DNA of 64,000 nt. It comes from Buddleja alternifolia. Lineage: Eukaryota; Streptophyta; Magnoliopsida; Lamiales; Scrophulariaceae. Below are positions 46,301 through 57,957 of the stretch, in pieces; positions within the stretch are counted from its first letter, which is position 1; every line of letters starts with the position of its first letter. The stretch lies in contig CM033399.1 of assembly GCA_019426215.1 (NCBI GenBank), positions 31,443,022 to 31,507,021 on the forward strand, read 5' to 3'. A model generated the notes under the pieces. The model was not told the origin of the DNA, searched no databases, and saw nothing but the letters and a program-made list of their open reading frames with translations. Made by a program: the position numbers and the translations under genes.

Positions 46301-48973
46301 ATGGAGGCAGAAACACGTAATAAAATCGAGGAAACGGTGTTGGAAATTCTGAAGAATTCAAACATGGAGGAAACGACGGAGTACAAGATCCGGAAGTCAG
46401 CATCCGAGAAGCTGGAAATGGATCTTTCTGAACCGACCCGGAAGAAATTCGTTAGGCAGGTCGTTGAGTCGTACCTTAGTGAACAACAGGCTAAAGCGGA
46501 GGAGGACCCACAAGAAGAAGAAGAAGAGGAGGAGGAGGAAGAGGAAGAGGAAGATAACAATAGAATGAGAGGCGGCAAAGAGTATGACGATGAGGGTGGC
46601 CTCATTGTTTGCCGCGTGAGTTTTCCGATATTATATTTACATTTAATCTTGGATGATTGGATGGGTTTTCTAGTTTGTTATGAACAAACACGAAATGAAA
46701 GTATAGAAGATTAAACGACACAACAATTTATATTTAAAGTGGTTCGACAATTGCCTGCGTACACGGGAGGGGATGAGAGAATTTCAGTATTAACGAGAGT
46801 GGTACAACAAGAGTATAGAGTATATGTCAAAAGGTGTTACTAAAACCTAGTTCCTAATTTTTTAGGGGTCATAAAATCTATTTCTTCATTTGTGACTTTT
46901 CTGTTTGTTTATTTTGATGCTGAGTGATGTTTGATGCTATTTCGTCTCTGAGTTACTTTATGGTTAATTTCAGTAGTGGCATTCGTTTTTTGTATCATGT
47001 TTTACTTATTTGTCTTTCTGAAAATTTGAGGGGTTTGACACTATATGAACTTTGTAGTGGTAATTCATGGGTTCACAGTAAACACTTTGAACTTTTAGAA
47101 ATTTCAGATATTGTTCCTTCGGAATCGATAGTCAATCCTATATCAGATAGGTGCAGTTGAGAATTGAATCCAATTTTGGGAGACTCTGCAACTCACCACT
47201 CTCACTCTGGTTCTTGTGGGGTGCTTCCACCCGGGCTTTTCGTTCTGTTTTGTAGAGCAGCCATCCTTTGAAGAAAGCATAATAGCTCACTGGTTTAGCT
47301 AAAAGATTGATGTAAATTGAAATTTACGGTTTTCAAGAATGCTTCCTGATGAACAAGTTGCAGGGGAGTGTGGGGGTTTACAATGATGGTGAATATTAGT
47401 GCCCAATTTAAGTTTTCGGAACAGTTCATTCGGATTTTGGAATTCTTTTCTCTTAAATCTTTATACCTAGTTGTCTACTGCATACCCGTGTTAGTTGAAC
47501 TGAAGCATTGCGACTTTGGGAAAGTTAGCATTCAAATTCAATTGACATTTCCCTTCTCCATTTCTCTGTTGGAAGTGCAAATCTTCGAATGCTCACAAAA
47601 TTCGTTTTCGCTTTTTTTCTCATAAAATAAGTTACCTATACGTTTATTTTCTGTAGCAATAGGCAGACAGTTATTAAAACCTATCCTTGCAGCGTGGAAT
47701 GGTCCGCACAAATTTTGAGTTTTACTTCTAAGCTATTGGGTTGTGATTGTTTTCTTGATTTTTTTTGTTCCTTCTTCCGCTGATGACTTCTTGTTGACAG
47801 TCTTTTTCTTTTCAATATGATTAGTTATCCGACAAGAGAAGGGTGACATTATCTGAATTTAGAGGGAAGAAGTTGGTATCAATTAGGGAGTATTACAAGA
47901 GAGATGGCAAAGAGCTTCCATCAGCTAAAGGTAATTGTTTTATGTGGTTATTTTTTTCTGATGTAAGTTCATAGATTACTTTGCATTTCAGAGGTGACGA
48001 TTTTTCACCCGAAATGCTCTCGTGTTATTTCTTTCTGGTGCTGATAAATTTGTCATTCGTCGAAATGTCAAACCTCTAGTGCATTGATACACGGTGCTTC
48101 TTTGGATATCCTTCATTTGTAGTATTGCGTGGCAATATTTACACTTTATGGACATCAACTAGTAGGTTAAGTTTTGAATAGGCAGCTCAAATTGCTTTAG
48201 ATGGCTTGTAATTGAGGAACAAATGCAAGAGAAGAATTCGACTTCCTCCTTCAGTTTTGTATATACCGTAAGGACTCGCTGCTAATTCAAGAATAACAAA
48301 GTATAACGGGAATTTGCTGAGATCAAACTAATATTAGGTATGACTAAGACAGTGAGTTGCAAGAGACTATAAGATTTGGAATCTCTCATCGTGGTATTAT
48401 AGGTTTCATTTAACTGGCCTGCGGATTAAGATTTACTTCTGTTTCATTATGTTGATCTTCAATTGTTGAAATTTCATATTTAGAAGTTTGCTTCAGTTAA
48501 CTCTTTATTTACTGTAGAATGGAAATCACCCATTTACAATGTTAAAAACGAGATACTAATGTTGCGAGAACCGTGAGACATACATGAATTGTTCAAAAAC
48601 ATACGCTTCTACTTGTGCAAAATGCTGTAGCATCGAATTAATTTACGTGATGCTACTTTATATAAGTAGATACTTTAAGAAAAGTTACCATATTAATTTG
48701 TTATAACAAGGATTAAGCGTCATGACTTTGGATATGATGTTAATATCAGAAACTTTAAAATGGTTGACTGAAAAGAAAAATTAAGATGCACCAATTTACA
48801 AAAGTAATCTGTTTTTATTTATTTCATGATTTTTCGACATGTTTTTTTTAATATTAGCAAAATATTTGGGCTATTTACTTGCAGGAATAAGCTTGACAGC
48901 TGAACAGTGGGGATCCTTTAAGAAAAGTGTACCTGCTATAGAGAAGGCCATCAAGAAAATGGAATCCCGTTGA
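46301..48973 (+). CDS. KELP: Transcriptional coactivator KELP (PC4/SUB1 family)
   Basis: Exons 46301-46615, 47825-47930, 48885-48973 join to 169 residues, close to the Arabidopsis length as I recall it (about 165). The N-terminal part (about 1-65) is a DEK-C-like helical region; it is followed by an acidic run of mostly Glu (about 72-90) and the PC4 single-stranded-DNA-binding domain (about 95-165: [26 protein letters not shown] and [15 protein letters not shown]). PC4 proteins bind ssDNA and bridge activators to RNA polymerase II, so this is a nuclear protein. Splice sites are canonical and phases fit. No defect is visible. Confidence 0.92.
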
Positions 48974-49301
48974 ACCTAAATGTGACTTGTCGACTTGAAG
49001 GATACTCGTTTCTTAATCGACCTTAAACCAATGAAAACCCTGTTTTGATCTTGTTTTGTTCCGGGTTTAAATACTGCTTTTGAAACTGGTACTTTCTAAG
49101 AACAGGCTATATAGTATATACATTGTATGTTATTTTGTGTTGATGATCCTGAAAGACGCTCTACTTGCGCGTTTTAGTGTATTATTCTCATCTTTATGTG
49201 CCTCTCATTTTCCACTTGAGCGTCTTATCGAATGCGTGCATGGCTAATTTAATTTCCTTTGTTCATTTGCTTATTCGAATAAAAACTGTGGTTTCAAGGG
49301 G

Positions 49302-49337
<36 letters not shown>

Positions 49338-49341
<4 letters not shown>

Positions 49342-51492
49342 TGGATCAAATACATTCCTATACTTTAGGTAAGATATAAGACTCAATCTAGACCATTTAA
49401 ACAATTTGATCCCAAGGTCCATATTTAAAACCATTAATTTGATTTTATCTTTAATTTAGTGATGAAAAGGGCATTTTAGTCAATAGGTATAACAATTAAT
49501 TGGTAATTTCCAAACATAAATTAATCAAAAAAGGATAAACAATAATTGTTAACAGATTGCCATGGTTGTCAACCGTTTTTACAATTCAAAAATCTGCAAC
49601 TTCACTCCTCTCTCTCTCGCTCTAGCCGCCGCCTCTCCGGCGCGCCGGAGTTGAGTTCGGAGGATCAATTTTTTCTCATTTTCGCAGCGATTATAGTAAT
49701 GGAGGCAATAATTAGAAAAACTAACCTGCAAGTTCTGAGTATATAGAGAAGAATGGTGTTGTTTCTCTCTATAGATTGGTGTTGAATGTTGATTCTCTCT
49801 CTAGAATTTCCAAACCTTCACAGCCAATTTTCGATTAAAAAAAAAAGGTATAATGAATTGAAATCCGACAGAATTGAAACTAATTTGCAAGTTTTGAGTA
49901 TATAGAGAGAATTGAAGATGTTGTTTTAAAGAAACAAATGGAGTCTCTACAAACGATTTTGCTCTATGAACAAGACAAATAGAATCTCCAGGAACTGCAT
50001 TATACAGTAAATATATTGTATAATTAGTTATAATATACTGTATAATGAGTTACAATACACTGTATTATGTATTATACCATAATGTATAATGACTTATAAG
50101 ATACTGTATAATAATTATAAAATTGTAATTGTATGATGCATAAACACACACTCTATAATGGGGTGTAAGATACTGTATAAAATGTTATAACATACTGTAT
50201 AGTTGTTTATAAGATACTATATAATGGTTTGAAATCACTAATTATATGTCACTAATCACACATTGTATATTACAGTTGTATTTACTGTATAATGGGTTAC
50301 AAATTACTGTATAATGGTTTGTAAGTTATTGTATGATGGTTTACTAATTGTGATGTCACCAAATACTACATTGTATATCACCACTCATCTACTGCGTTTT
50401 GCTTTAAAAAAATAAAAAAATATATATATTTTAAATTTCCGAAAGGCAAAAACTGTTTTTGGAATTTGGTCTCAAGCTCTACTTCAATCTGGTAGGAAAC
50501 GTCGTTTTAAAAACAACTCAGTATACTTATCATAAGTATGCTGAGTACCACCCTATCGAGTCCAAATTCCATCGTTTTAATAGGTTTTTCGCGTTTTTGT
50601 GTTTCCAGTTGGATTTTTATTTTTATTTATTTTCATTATTTTCGTACTTTACCTTGTTTATATTTACCGTATATTTGATTATTAACTATTATATAATGGA
50701 TTAATTAGCTATTGGATTCACTGTATAATAGCTTATATGATACTGTATAATAGGTTATAATATACTGTATAATGTAGTACAAAATGTTGTATAATATATT
50801 CAACTGACCGTTGAAAGGAGCACAATCACATGTTGTATATCCCTATTGTATGAACTATATAATGTAATATAATACGCTGTATAATTTAATATAATGAGCT
50901 GTATAATGTAATACAATGCGCTGTATAATGTAATATAATGAGTTGTATAATGTGTTCAAATCACAATATATGGTATATCACCATTATAGTTTACTAATTA
51001 AGCAATATACAGAAATAACAGAACATTCAAAAATCAAAAATCAAAGCAAATAACAATGATGTAAGCGAAAACATGTGGAATTCAATCTTTTCAGATTCTG
51101 GGTTTGCAATCTCGATTTTCAGAATTTTTTCGTGGGTTTCAGAATTTCCACAACATGTGGGTTTCAGAATTTTTTTTTGTGATAATCGAACGAAATCTGA
51201 TGTTAATACGATTCTATAAATTGAATGCGTTAATATCGGGCTGAGATTGTGATAATAAATGGCTGAGTTCGTGGGTATCAGTTTTTGAGAGATTGCAGGA
51301 GATGATTGCCGTTATTTTTGGTAAATGGGTGATGTATAATTTTGCCATTTTGTCCATTATACCCCTAATCCCTATTTTCCATTTTTTCCTGCCTGTTTAT
51401 TCCTTATTTTTTGGACTGTTGGATTTAATGTATCCAATGATGTATATTGGGTCTTAGATCTTATCTAAGAGAGGGTATGTATTCGATCTTGA

Positions 51493-51494
<2 letters not shown>
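49338..51494. mobile_element. 2.2-kb inverted-repeat element inside a TA microsatellite (Micron-like)
   Basis: Imperfect ~80-bp terminal inverted repeats (GGTATGGATCAAATACATTC... against GGTCAAGATCGAATACATAC...) with (TA)n directly on both sides (49302-49336, 51495-51523). The duplicated copy of this locus at about 55550-55605 has the TA tract without the insert. No transposase frame. The interior is dominated by CTGTATAAT repeats. Confidence 0.75.
50005..50960. repeat. Degenerate CTGTATAAT minisatellite
   Basis: More than ten copies of CTGTATAAT (often TACTGTATAATGNGTTA) at irregular ~20-30 bp spacing, in two blocks (about 50005-50360 and 50690-50960) separated by unrelated sequence. Confidence 0.8.
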
Positions 51495-51526
<32 letters not shown>

Positions 51527-51682
51527 CTTTGAATCAGCATAATTTTTGAACTCTTTTTGTATTGCTTTTGAACTCTTGATAAGCAAAGGTAACTGTATAA
51601 ACTAAAATAATTAAGACAGTAAGGAATTCTTGATGAGACAATTCTAAAACATCCATGAACATCTTTTTTTGCATCAAACAAT

Positions 51683-53031
51683 CTAATTACTGACAATAAA
51701 TGAAACAACTACTGTTATATCATCCCTCTTGCCACCGGAACAGGGTCTCCCATTTTCCAATGAGGCTACTGCGAAAGGGGTAGACATGATTTTGTCGATA
51801 GAATTGTAATAAGCATATTCGGCTATGGTCCTTGCGACGTGCTCTGGTTCTGCCCCTGCTCCACCTAAAATGTTCACGAGATTCGTAATATCACTCGTAA
51901 ACAAGTTGTCGAATAGCCCATCAGTGCCAACGATAACTATATCCCCTGCTTGCACCGGCACAGTGCAGACCTGTAAGTTGACCAATCACAAAATAAGCTA
52001 TTAATCGAAAGAGCAAGTCAAGATGTTGTATTCTCTTAAGGGCGGCACATGACATGAGTACTATCATTTTCAAGATTTTGTGTAGTGGGATTCAAGTAGG
52101 GTTCATTGTACGTTAATAATCGTGATTATACAGGTTTCATAGTATTCAGACTCCCTAAAAAGGAAAATTCTTGTATAGACTCTGTGTTGAACACCTAAGG
52201 GTCTAATTGTGTTACATCAGCATGTGTTAATGTACTATATACTGCTCCGACATAATCTAGACCCTTTGGTGTATCCAATACCGGTCAAATACAAGAACTT
52301 TAAAGTGTTAAAAAAAACACAAGAACTTGAATCTTATGAATTACTGATCATCATTTTATTTTATAATATCACTATATTTGCATCACAAAGCCACTTATAG
52401 TGCCTACCTAAAATCTTCTTAAATCACTTTATTGACAAAATTCAACCAAAATTTGAAATCGGAAAGAATAAAAATACCTTGGCTACACTTGGATCACTAG
52501 AAGTTTTTCCCAGTTGATATGGAAAATTGAATCTATATGTCTGGATGGATGACTTGTAAACTTGTGCTCCATCTCTAATCACCATAAATCCACTATCTCC
52601 CACATTAACAGCATGAATAGTCTGTAAACTTACCATGAAACAAAATGTCTTAGAACATAACACAACATCATAAACATACGAAAACTTATATTAAATATTT
52701 TACCTTGTTTTCGAGTGTCAATACGCAAATTGTCGATGATCCTTCAACATTTGTATTCGAGTAAGCTTTCATTAGAGTCCTTTTTAGATCAATTTTGTGA
52801 TTCTTTTTTACTGTAGGAGAGTTTTCTAGCTCATTAACAAAATTAGAGACAAGTTTGCGTGCGTATTCTCCAGCATCTACGCCTTTTGAGCTCCAACCCC
52901 CGACCCCATCTGCGACCCCGATTGTTTGTTTCTCCTTAGAGATGAAATGAGCATCGTCGCCTTGAGGGTTCTTTCCTCCCTCCTTTGCAATGTAAAAAGC
53001 TCCACTAATCATACTCAGGCTTGTTTCAGAA
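51683..53031 (-). CDS. Protein phosphatase 2C (PPM family)
   Basis: Exons on the minus strand: 53012-52704, 52621-52478, 51970-51683 (all phase 0), giving 246 residues from the first ATG. Metal-binding motifs are present: GDDAHF, GVADGVGGW, GTDGLFDN and RDDITVVV. This short form without regulatory extensions resembles Arabidopsis PP2C55/PP2C80-type enzymes, Mg/Mn-dependent Ser/Thr phosphatases. The frame stays open upstream of the ATG to a good splice acceptor (exon would start at 53031), so an additional 5' exon, perhaps a targeting peptide, probably exists but was not identified. The 3' end is duplicated as a pseudogene near 56 kb. Confidence 0.85.
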
Positions 53032-53347
53032 CTAAAGGAGTTATGGAAATAGGGTTAAATAAAAATAATATTTGTGGATAGAATAAACAACTAATGGCTG
53101 ATATGTATGATACAGATGCATACATCAAGATATGACAAATTAATGTACATATCAATATTTTCCAATACTATCAAAAAAACACAAGCAGTGGTTTAAATCG
53201 TAGTCTTTAAAATAGGAATATAGGAATTTTAATCTTGATATTAGTCTTAGATAGGCTAAAGCTTCTCTAATATTCTAGGAGGGAAAAGAATAAATAATCA
53301 GCGATCGACAATCATAATAATAATAACAAGTGATAATATATGGGCAG

Positions 53348-53492
53348 TTCTATGCCACACCGGTACCAATGGTCCCGATGTGGCATAGACCATTGGATCC
53401 CTCAAATAGGGGGGGGGGGTGTATTTATTAACACACACCCCATCCAATGGTCTATGTCACACCGGGACCATTGGTACCGGTGTGGCATAGAA
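53348..53492. mobile_element. Foldback MITE, intact relative of the split one
   Basis: 145 bp with ~53-bp inverted arms (TTCTATGCCACACCGGTACC...) and a G-run plus ATTTATTAAC in the loop, the same layout as the MITE split by the Tat element. No clear target duplication. Confidence 0.75.
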
Positions 53493-53504
53493 TTTTCCAT
53501 AATA

Positions 53505-55074
53505 TATATCAACTAATAATTACTATGAAAATAAAACAAGAATCGTAATCTAGATAAAATATGTTCATTGGGCTAAGTGAATACATAGATTACACTACAA
53601 CCCTAACCCAACCAACCTAGATTTCTTGTGCCCTATTATGGAGAATTATAAATGCTAGTTTTTCTAATATTAAAGGCGGGGATTCAACAAAAATATTCTT
53701 GAATGTTATATATGAAGTACGTCGGAAGGCCAACATCTCTTTGTGCTTTTGCACGTCTAGGAAATTCGAAGATCTTATGATACAAAATTCACCCGCATCA
53801 AACCCGAACACTAATGGAAGTTGAACCCAAGTAGTGTTGAGGATTAGCTTCATCGCTTCAATTCTATTCTAAACATGCATTACACAACTTACAATCCCTA
53901 AAGGTTCATACTATAAGAATGGAAACTGATAGTAAATATATTGGTAAAATTTTACTGTAGGTGAAGATTGGGGGACAACTATTACTATGATTAGTAAAAA
54001 TTAAGTAGGTCTGTTAGTTAACCCTATGCATTAATCAATCTTTATGTAGACTAAAAAATAATTATTCTTAAATCAATCAAATAAATAAACTATGATCGTA
54101 ATATCTTTGATATTGGCTGAAGGAGGCAAAGAAATTTTACCCAGAAGTCGACGCAGAGGGCTCCATTGATAATTTAATAACTGGCCAACAACCAACAAAA
54201 AAACCCCTGAGATTATGTGTGTGCGTGTGTGTTTGTGTGTGTGTGTATATATATATATAAGTATTCAGTCGATGACAATAATAAATAGAGAAATAAATAG
54301 GCTAAAGAGAAGTACTTATGGAAGGTTAAAAGAAAACCACCTCTTGTAGGACTCTTTGGCATGAATTATTCCCATTCCGAGTAGGAGTTGGAAATTGTTG
54401 TGAAATTATCTTTATTGTGTTGAGTTTATATTTTATATGTAGATGTGTATATATTATTCCGTAAATATATTAAATGACATGATTGTCTTATTAACTAGTA
54501 GAATTATTAGTTACTAATTACATATTGCCCTTTAACCTGGCTATTTGTAATTACTTTTTAGATTCCTAAATTATAGTTGCTTGATTTTGCCAAAGAATTA
54601 TTACTTGGTTTGGAAACTGCGTTAATATACAATATTGCAATTCATACATTTGGACCTTGTTAATTACAAAGCATTGATCAAAATTTGAGTTGGGTTTGAG
54701 ATGATTGGTGTTGAACAAACTTCACTTGGAACAATTGAATTTAGAAATAACGAACAAACAAATGATTATATCAAGGCGAGAGTAAATTCTCTACCCTTAA
54801 CGCTAAATTGCCCCGCCTTGGTGGTACGAACTGATGCAATAAACGTCCCAAGATACACCGATATCTTTCCTGAGAAAGAACAACTTCATCTTAGTAACGC
54901 TCGAACTATTTGCTGCTAGAACTCTCAAAGGAAGGAAAGAAGAATGCACGAAAAGATGCTGTGTTTGGAGTGATTTCATTCTGCTGAAGGATCTTTTTTA
55001 TAGGCAATACAATCAGACAGAGACAAGTTTAATTCGAAATTAAATCTGATAATCAAGGCATAAATGAAACAACA
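53505..55074. other. Upstream flank of the PP2C gene; no gene recognised
   Basis: Contains a (GT)n(TA)n tract at 54216-54259. Open frames at 53617-53853 (minus) and 54701-54919 (plus) match nothing I recognise; the first might be an unidentified 5' exon of the PP2C gene. Confidence 0.45.
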
Positions 55075-55370
55075 AAAAATTCAATTGTTTCAAAAATGTT
55101 ATTGGGTCCGAGTCCACCAGATCCGTGTCCGAGTCTACCGAACCCTGTGAGCAAGCAAAGGCCCACGGAAGACCATGAGCTAGGTCCTCCCCCTTCCACA
55201 AAATTGTTTCACCCCAAAGGGGCAAAAAATTCATTTGTTTCAAAACTGTTTGACCCGGACACATGTCCGGGTCCACTGGATCCAACGAGCGGGCAAAGGC
55301 TCACGGAAGACCCATGAGCTAGGTACTCCCCTTTCACAAAATTGTTTTACCCTACAGGGGCAACCCCTTA
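55075..55370 (+). repeat. Two-copy ~155-bp tandem repeat of unknown origin
   Basis: Copies at about 55075-55230 and 55231-55370 share CACAAAATTGTTT, GAGCTAGGT and CAAAGG(C)...CACGGAAGAC. The second holds a perfect-arm palindrome GACCCGGACA/TGTCCGGGTC (55252-55273). GC-rich compared with its surroundings. Confidence 0.7.
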
Positions 55371-55509
55371 TCTCAAGGTAAATGTAAATAAACAATCACA
55401 ATTTTAGATGGTTATCCTATGTGTGATAACCACATTCAAGAACTCAACGTTGGCATTTGATTTCTCAAGTCGTTTTAAATTCGAGTTGAAAAATTCGAAA
55501 TGCTAATTC

Positions 55510-55562
55510 AATTTCCTTTGTACAATTGCTTATCTGAATAAAAACTGTGGTGTATATATATG

Positions 55563-55595
<33 letters not shown>

Positions 55596-56750
55596 GTATA
55601 TAACTCTTGATAGGCAAATGTAACTATATGAACTAAAATTAGTTAAGACAGTAAGGAATTCTTGACAAGACAAATCCTACCATGAACATCTTCACTTGCA
55701 ACAAATAATCTAATTACTAAGGGAAAATTGCATATAACCCCCCTGTGTTATCAATTTTTTGTTGAAAACCCCCTTATGTTAATTTTTTTGCATGAAACCC
55801 CCTTGTGTTAGCCTAAGCCCTGCACGAAACCCCCAATTCGTGTTAAATCGGCGGAAAGTAGCATACACGCGCAGTGTATTTGATGTAGGGTTGGGGGTTT
55901 CATGCAGGGTTTAGGCTGACACAAGGGGGTTTCGTGCAAAAAAATTGACATAAGGGGGTTTTCAGCAAAAAAGTGATAACACAGTGGGGTTATATGCAAT
56001 TTTCCCAATTACTAACAATAAATGAAACAACTACTGTTATATCATCCCTCTTGCCACCGGAACACGGTTTTCTCCTATTTTTCAAGTAGGCTACTGCGAA
56101 AGGGGTGGACGTAATATTGTTGATAGATTTGTTATAAGCATATTCAGCTATGGTTCTTGCAACGTGCCCTGCTTCTGCCCCTGCTCCACCTTAAATGTTC
56201 ACGAGTTTTGTAATATGGCTTGTGAACAAGTTGTCAAACACCCCATCAGTGGCAAGTTGACCAATCACAAAACAAGTATTAATCGGGAAAAAAATCAAGT
56301 CATAGATATTGTATTTCTTTTAATGGCTGAACATGAGTACTATCACTATCAAGATTATGCACGATGGGATCCAAATGGGTCCACTATGCATTAATGATCG
56401 AGATTATACTGGGTCTAATAGTTTTCGTACTTCCATATAAAGAAAATCTCTTATATATATAGACTCAGTATCGAACACCTAAGGGTCTATTTGAATTATG
56501 TTACATCAGCATAACATGTATTATATGACATGTCCTACAAGTTGCTCTGACATAATCTAAACCGTTTGGTGTATCCAATACTGGTTTACATACAAAAACT
56601 TTAACCTTAAGAATCAACAACCATCATTTTACTTTATAATATCATCGTATTCGCATCCCAAAGCTCACAAATCCACTCATAGTGCCTACCTAAAATCATT
56701 TTATTTACAAAATTCAACCAAAACGTGAAATCTAAAAGAATAAAAAGTAC
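55510..56750 (-). pseudogene. Duplicated 3' part of the PP2C gene (exon 3 and flanks)
   Basis: Sequence homologous to about 49250-49320 (downstream flank), 51545-52470 (exon 3, intron 2) appears in the same order and orientation. Exon 3 carries frame breaks (extra bases near CGGTTTTCTCC and a stop near the AAATGTTC segment) and there is no exon 1 or 2. A MITE sits inside. It is a tandem duplicate that never contained a whole gene. Confidence 0.8.
55721..56006. mobile_element. MITE with 9-bp target duplication inside the PP2C duplicate
   Basis: A 286-bp foldback, GGGAAAATTGCATATAACCC... to GGGTTATATGCAATTTTCCC-like end, with arms of about 95 bp. Perfect duplication AATTACTAA (55712-55720, 56007-56015). 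The parental locus near 51692 has the uninterrupted site. It shares end sequence (ATTGCATA) and 9-bp duplication with the element at 9000-9352. Confidence 0.88.
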
Positions 56751-57812
56751 AACTAACCCCAAAAATTTATGCCATCATATAAATGAGTACAATTATGAAG
56801 TGAAAAAAAAACCCACTTCTAAAAAAAACCTCCAAAATCAAGATATTGGTAGCCCGTGATATAATAGAGAACAAGAAGTACCACCAAACATGAAACCCTT
56901 TTAGACTCAATAATTGTGATCACATGTGAGAGAGCAACCACCATATTATCATTTTCATTGAAAAAGAGACGTCCCGTGAAGAAGAATAATAAGGTAAATT
57001 CTAGACGTCCCGTGAAGAAGAAGAATAATATTGTAACACTAAACTAAAGTTACAGATTAACATGTGAGGTTGTCCTTTTTTTTTGTTTTGTCTTTTCCTT
57101 TATTTTCTGGATACAACAAATGGGAAATGAGTATACAAATATATATGTATATATATAGATATATATTTCCGACCATTAACAACAAACAAATAGCATTACT
57201 TCTCACAACTCTACAATGTATTATTCTGAAGCTCCATTTTCCTCTCCAGCTAGGTTAGTAGTTTTTGAATGAATTTCGCTTTTAATTTTAATTTTTGTCA
57301 CATTACTTCATAGCCATAGATAAATTCATATATTTACTGTTTTCATTAACATTGCATTTTCAGAGTTGCGGGGTTATAAATTACTTGTTAAATTTCTGTG
57401 TCCTTCCCCGTATGTGTATCGTCACGCCAAATTTTAGCTTTTCAACCGCCGACTCAAACGCACCCTAAAAGTGAATGTGAAAAGTGGATGTTGGCGAGGC
57501 CAACAAAACCAGCTGCTCACGGGTTCTTCTTAATTCCCCAATACTATCTCATTTTCACATCAATATGTTGCAAATAATTTCTGGACCACCAACACTGAAA
57601 ACAAAACAAACAAAAAACAATCAACCACAGAATTTGTGAGACATCTTTTACAAATAAATTCCGCACAAGAACAATCTTATGTGGAACACCCCTTCTCATT
57701 AAAAATAGGATTGTACGAAATTGATGTACGGATATACATCAACTCGACACGTGTCCCTTTCTTGCATGAAAAAGGCCTTTTGGCCTTGTGGGCAAAACTT
57801 ACTCTTTTTGAG
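56751..57812. other. Promoter-side flank of the polygalacturonase gene
   Basis: AT-rich, no gene seen. GACGTCCCGTGAAGAAGA is repeated at about 56968 and 57003. Confidence 0.5.
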
Positions 57813-57819
57813 TATAAAT
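57813..57819 (+). promoter_or_regulatory. TATA box of the polygalacturonase gene
   Basis: TATAAAT, 145 bp before the ATG at 57958, would place the transcript start near 57845. This argues against the longer in-frame upstream ATG at 57721. Confidence 0.6.
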
Positions 57820-57957
57820 TACAGCCTCTACTTCCACAGAAAAAGGCCTGTTAACTCCTCCTTCATCTTATTAATTCTTCACATTTCAATATTTTTGCCA
57901 TCTGTCACAAGTTTTCTTATTACAGAAACTTCACATTGTTCAGGAATAAAGCCTCCA

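Noticed and set aside
46270..46605. Serine-rich minus-strand frame opposite KELP
   Set aside because: It is the antisense of the glutamate run; the plus-strand exon has splice sites and a PC4 domain.
53617..53853. 78-codon minus-strand frame upstream of the PP2C gene
   Set aside because: It could be a 5' exon, but I see no family resemblance and no convincing donor in phase with the acceptor at 53031, so it is not annotated as coding.
54701..54919. 72-codon plus-strand frame
   Set aside because: No recognisable domain, no neighbouring exons; judged chance.
57721..57957. Longer in-frame start for the polygalacturonase
   Set aside because: It would cross the TATA box region and bury the signal peptide; the ATG at 57958 fits both.
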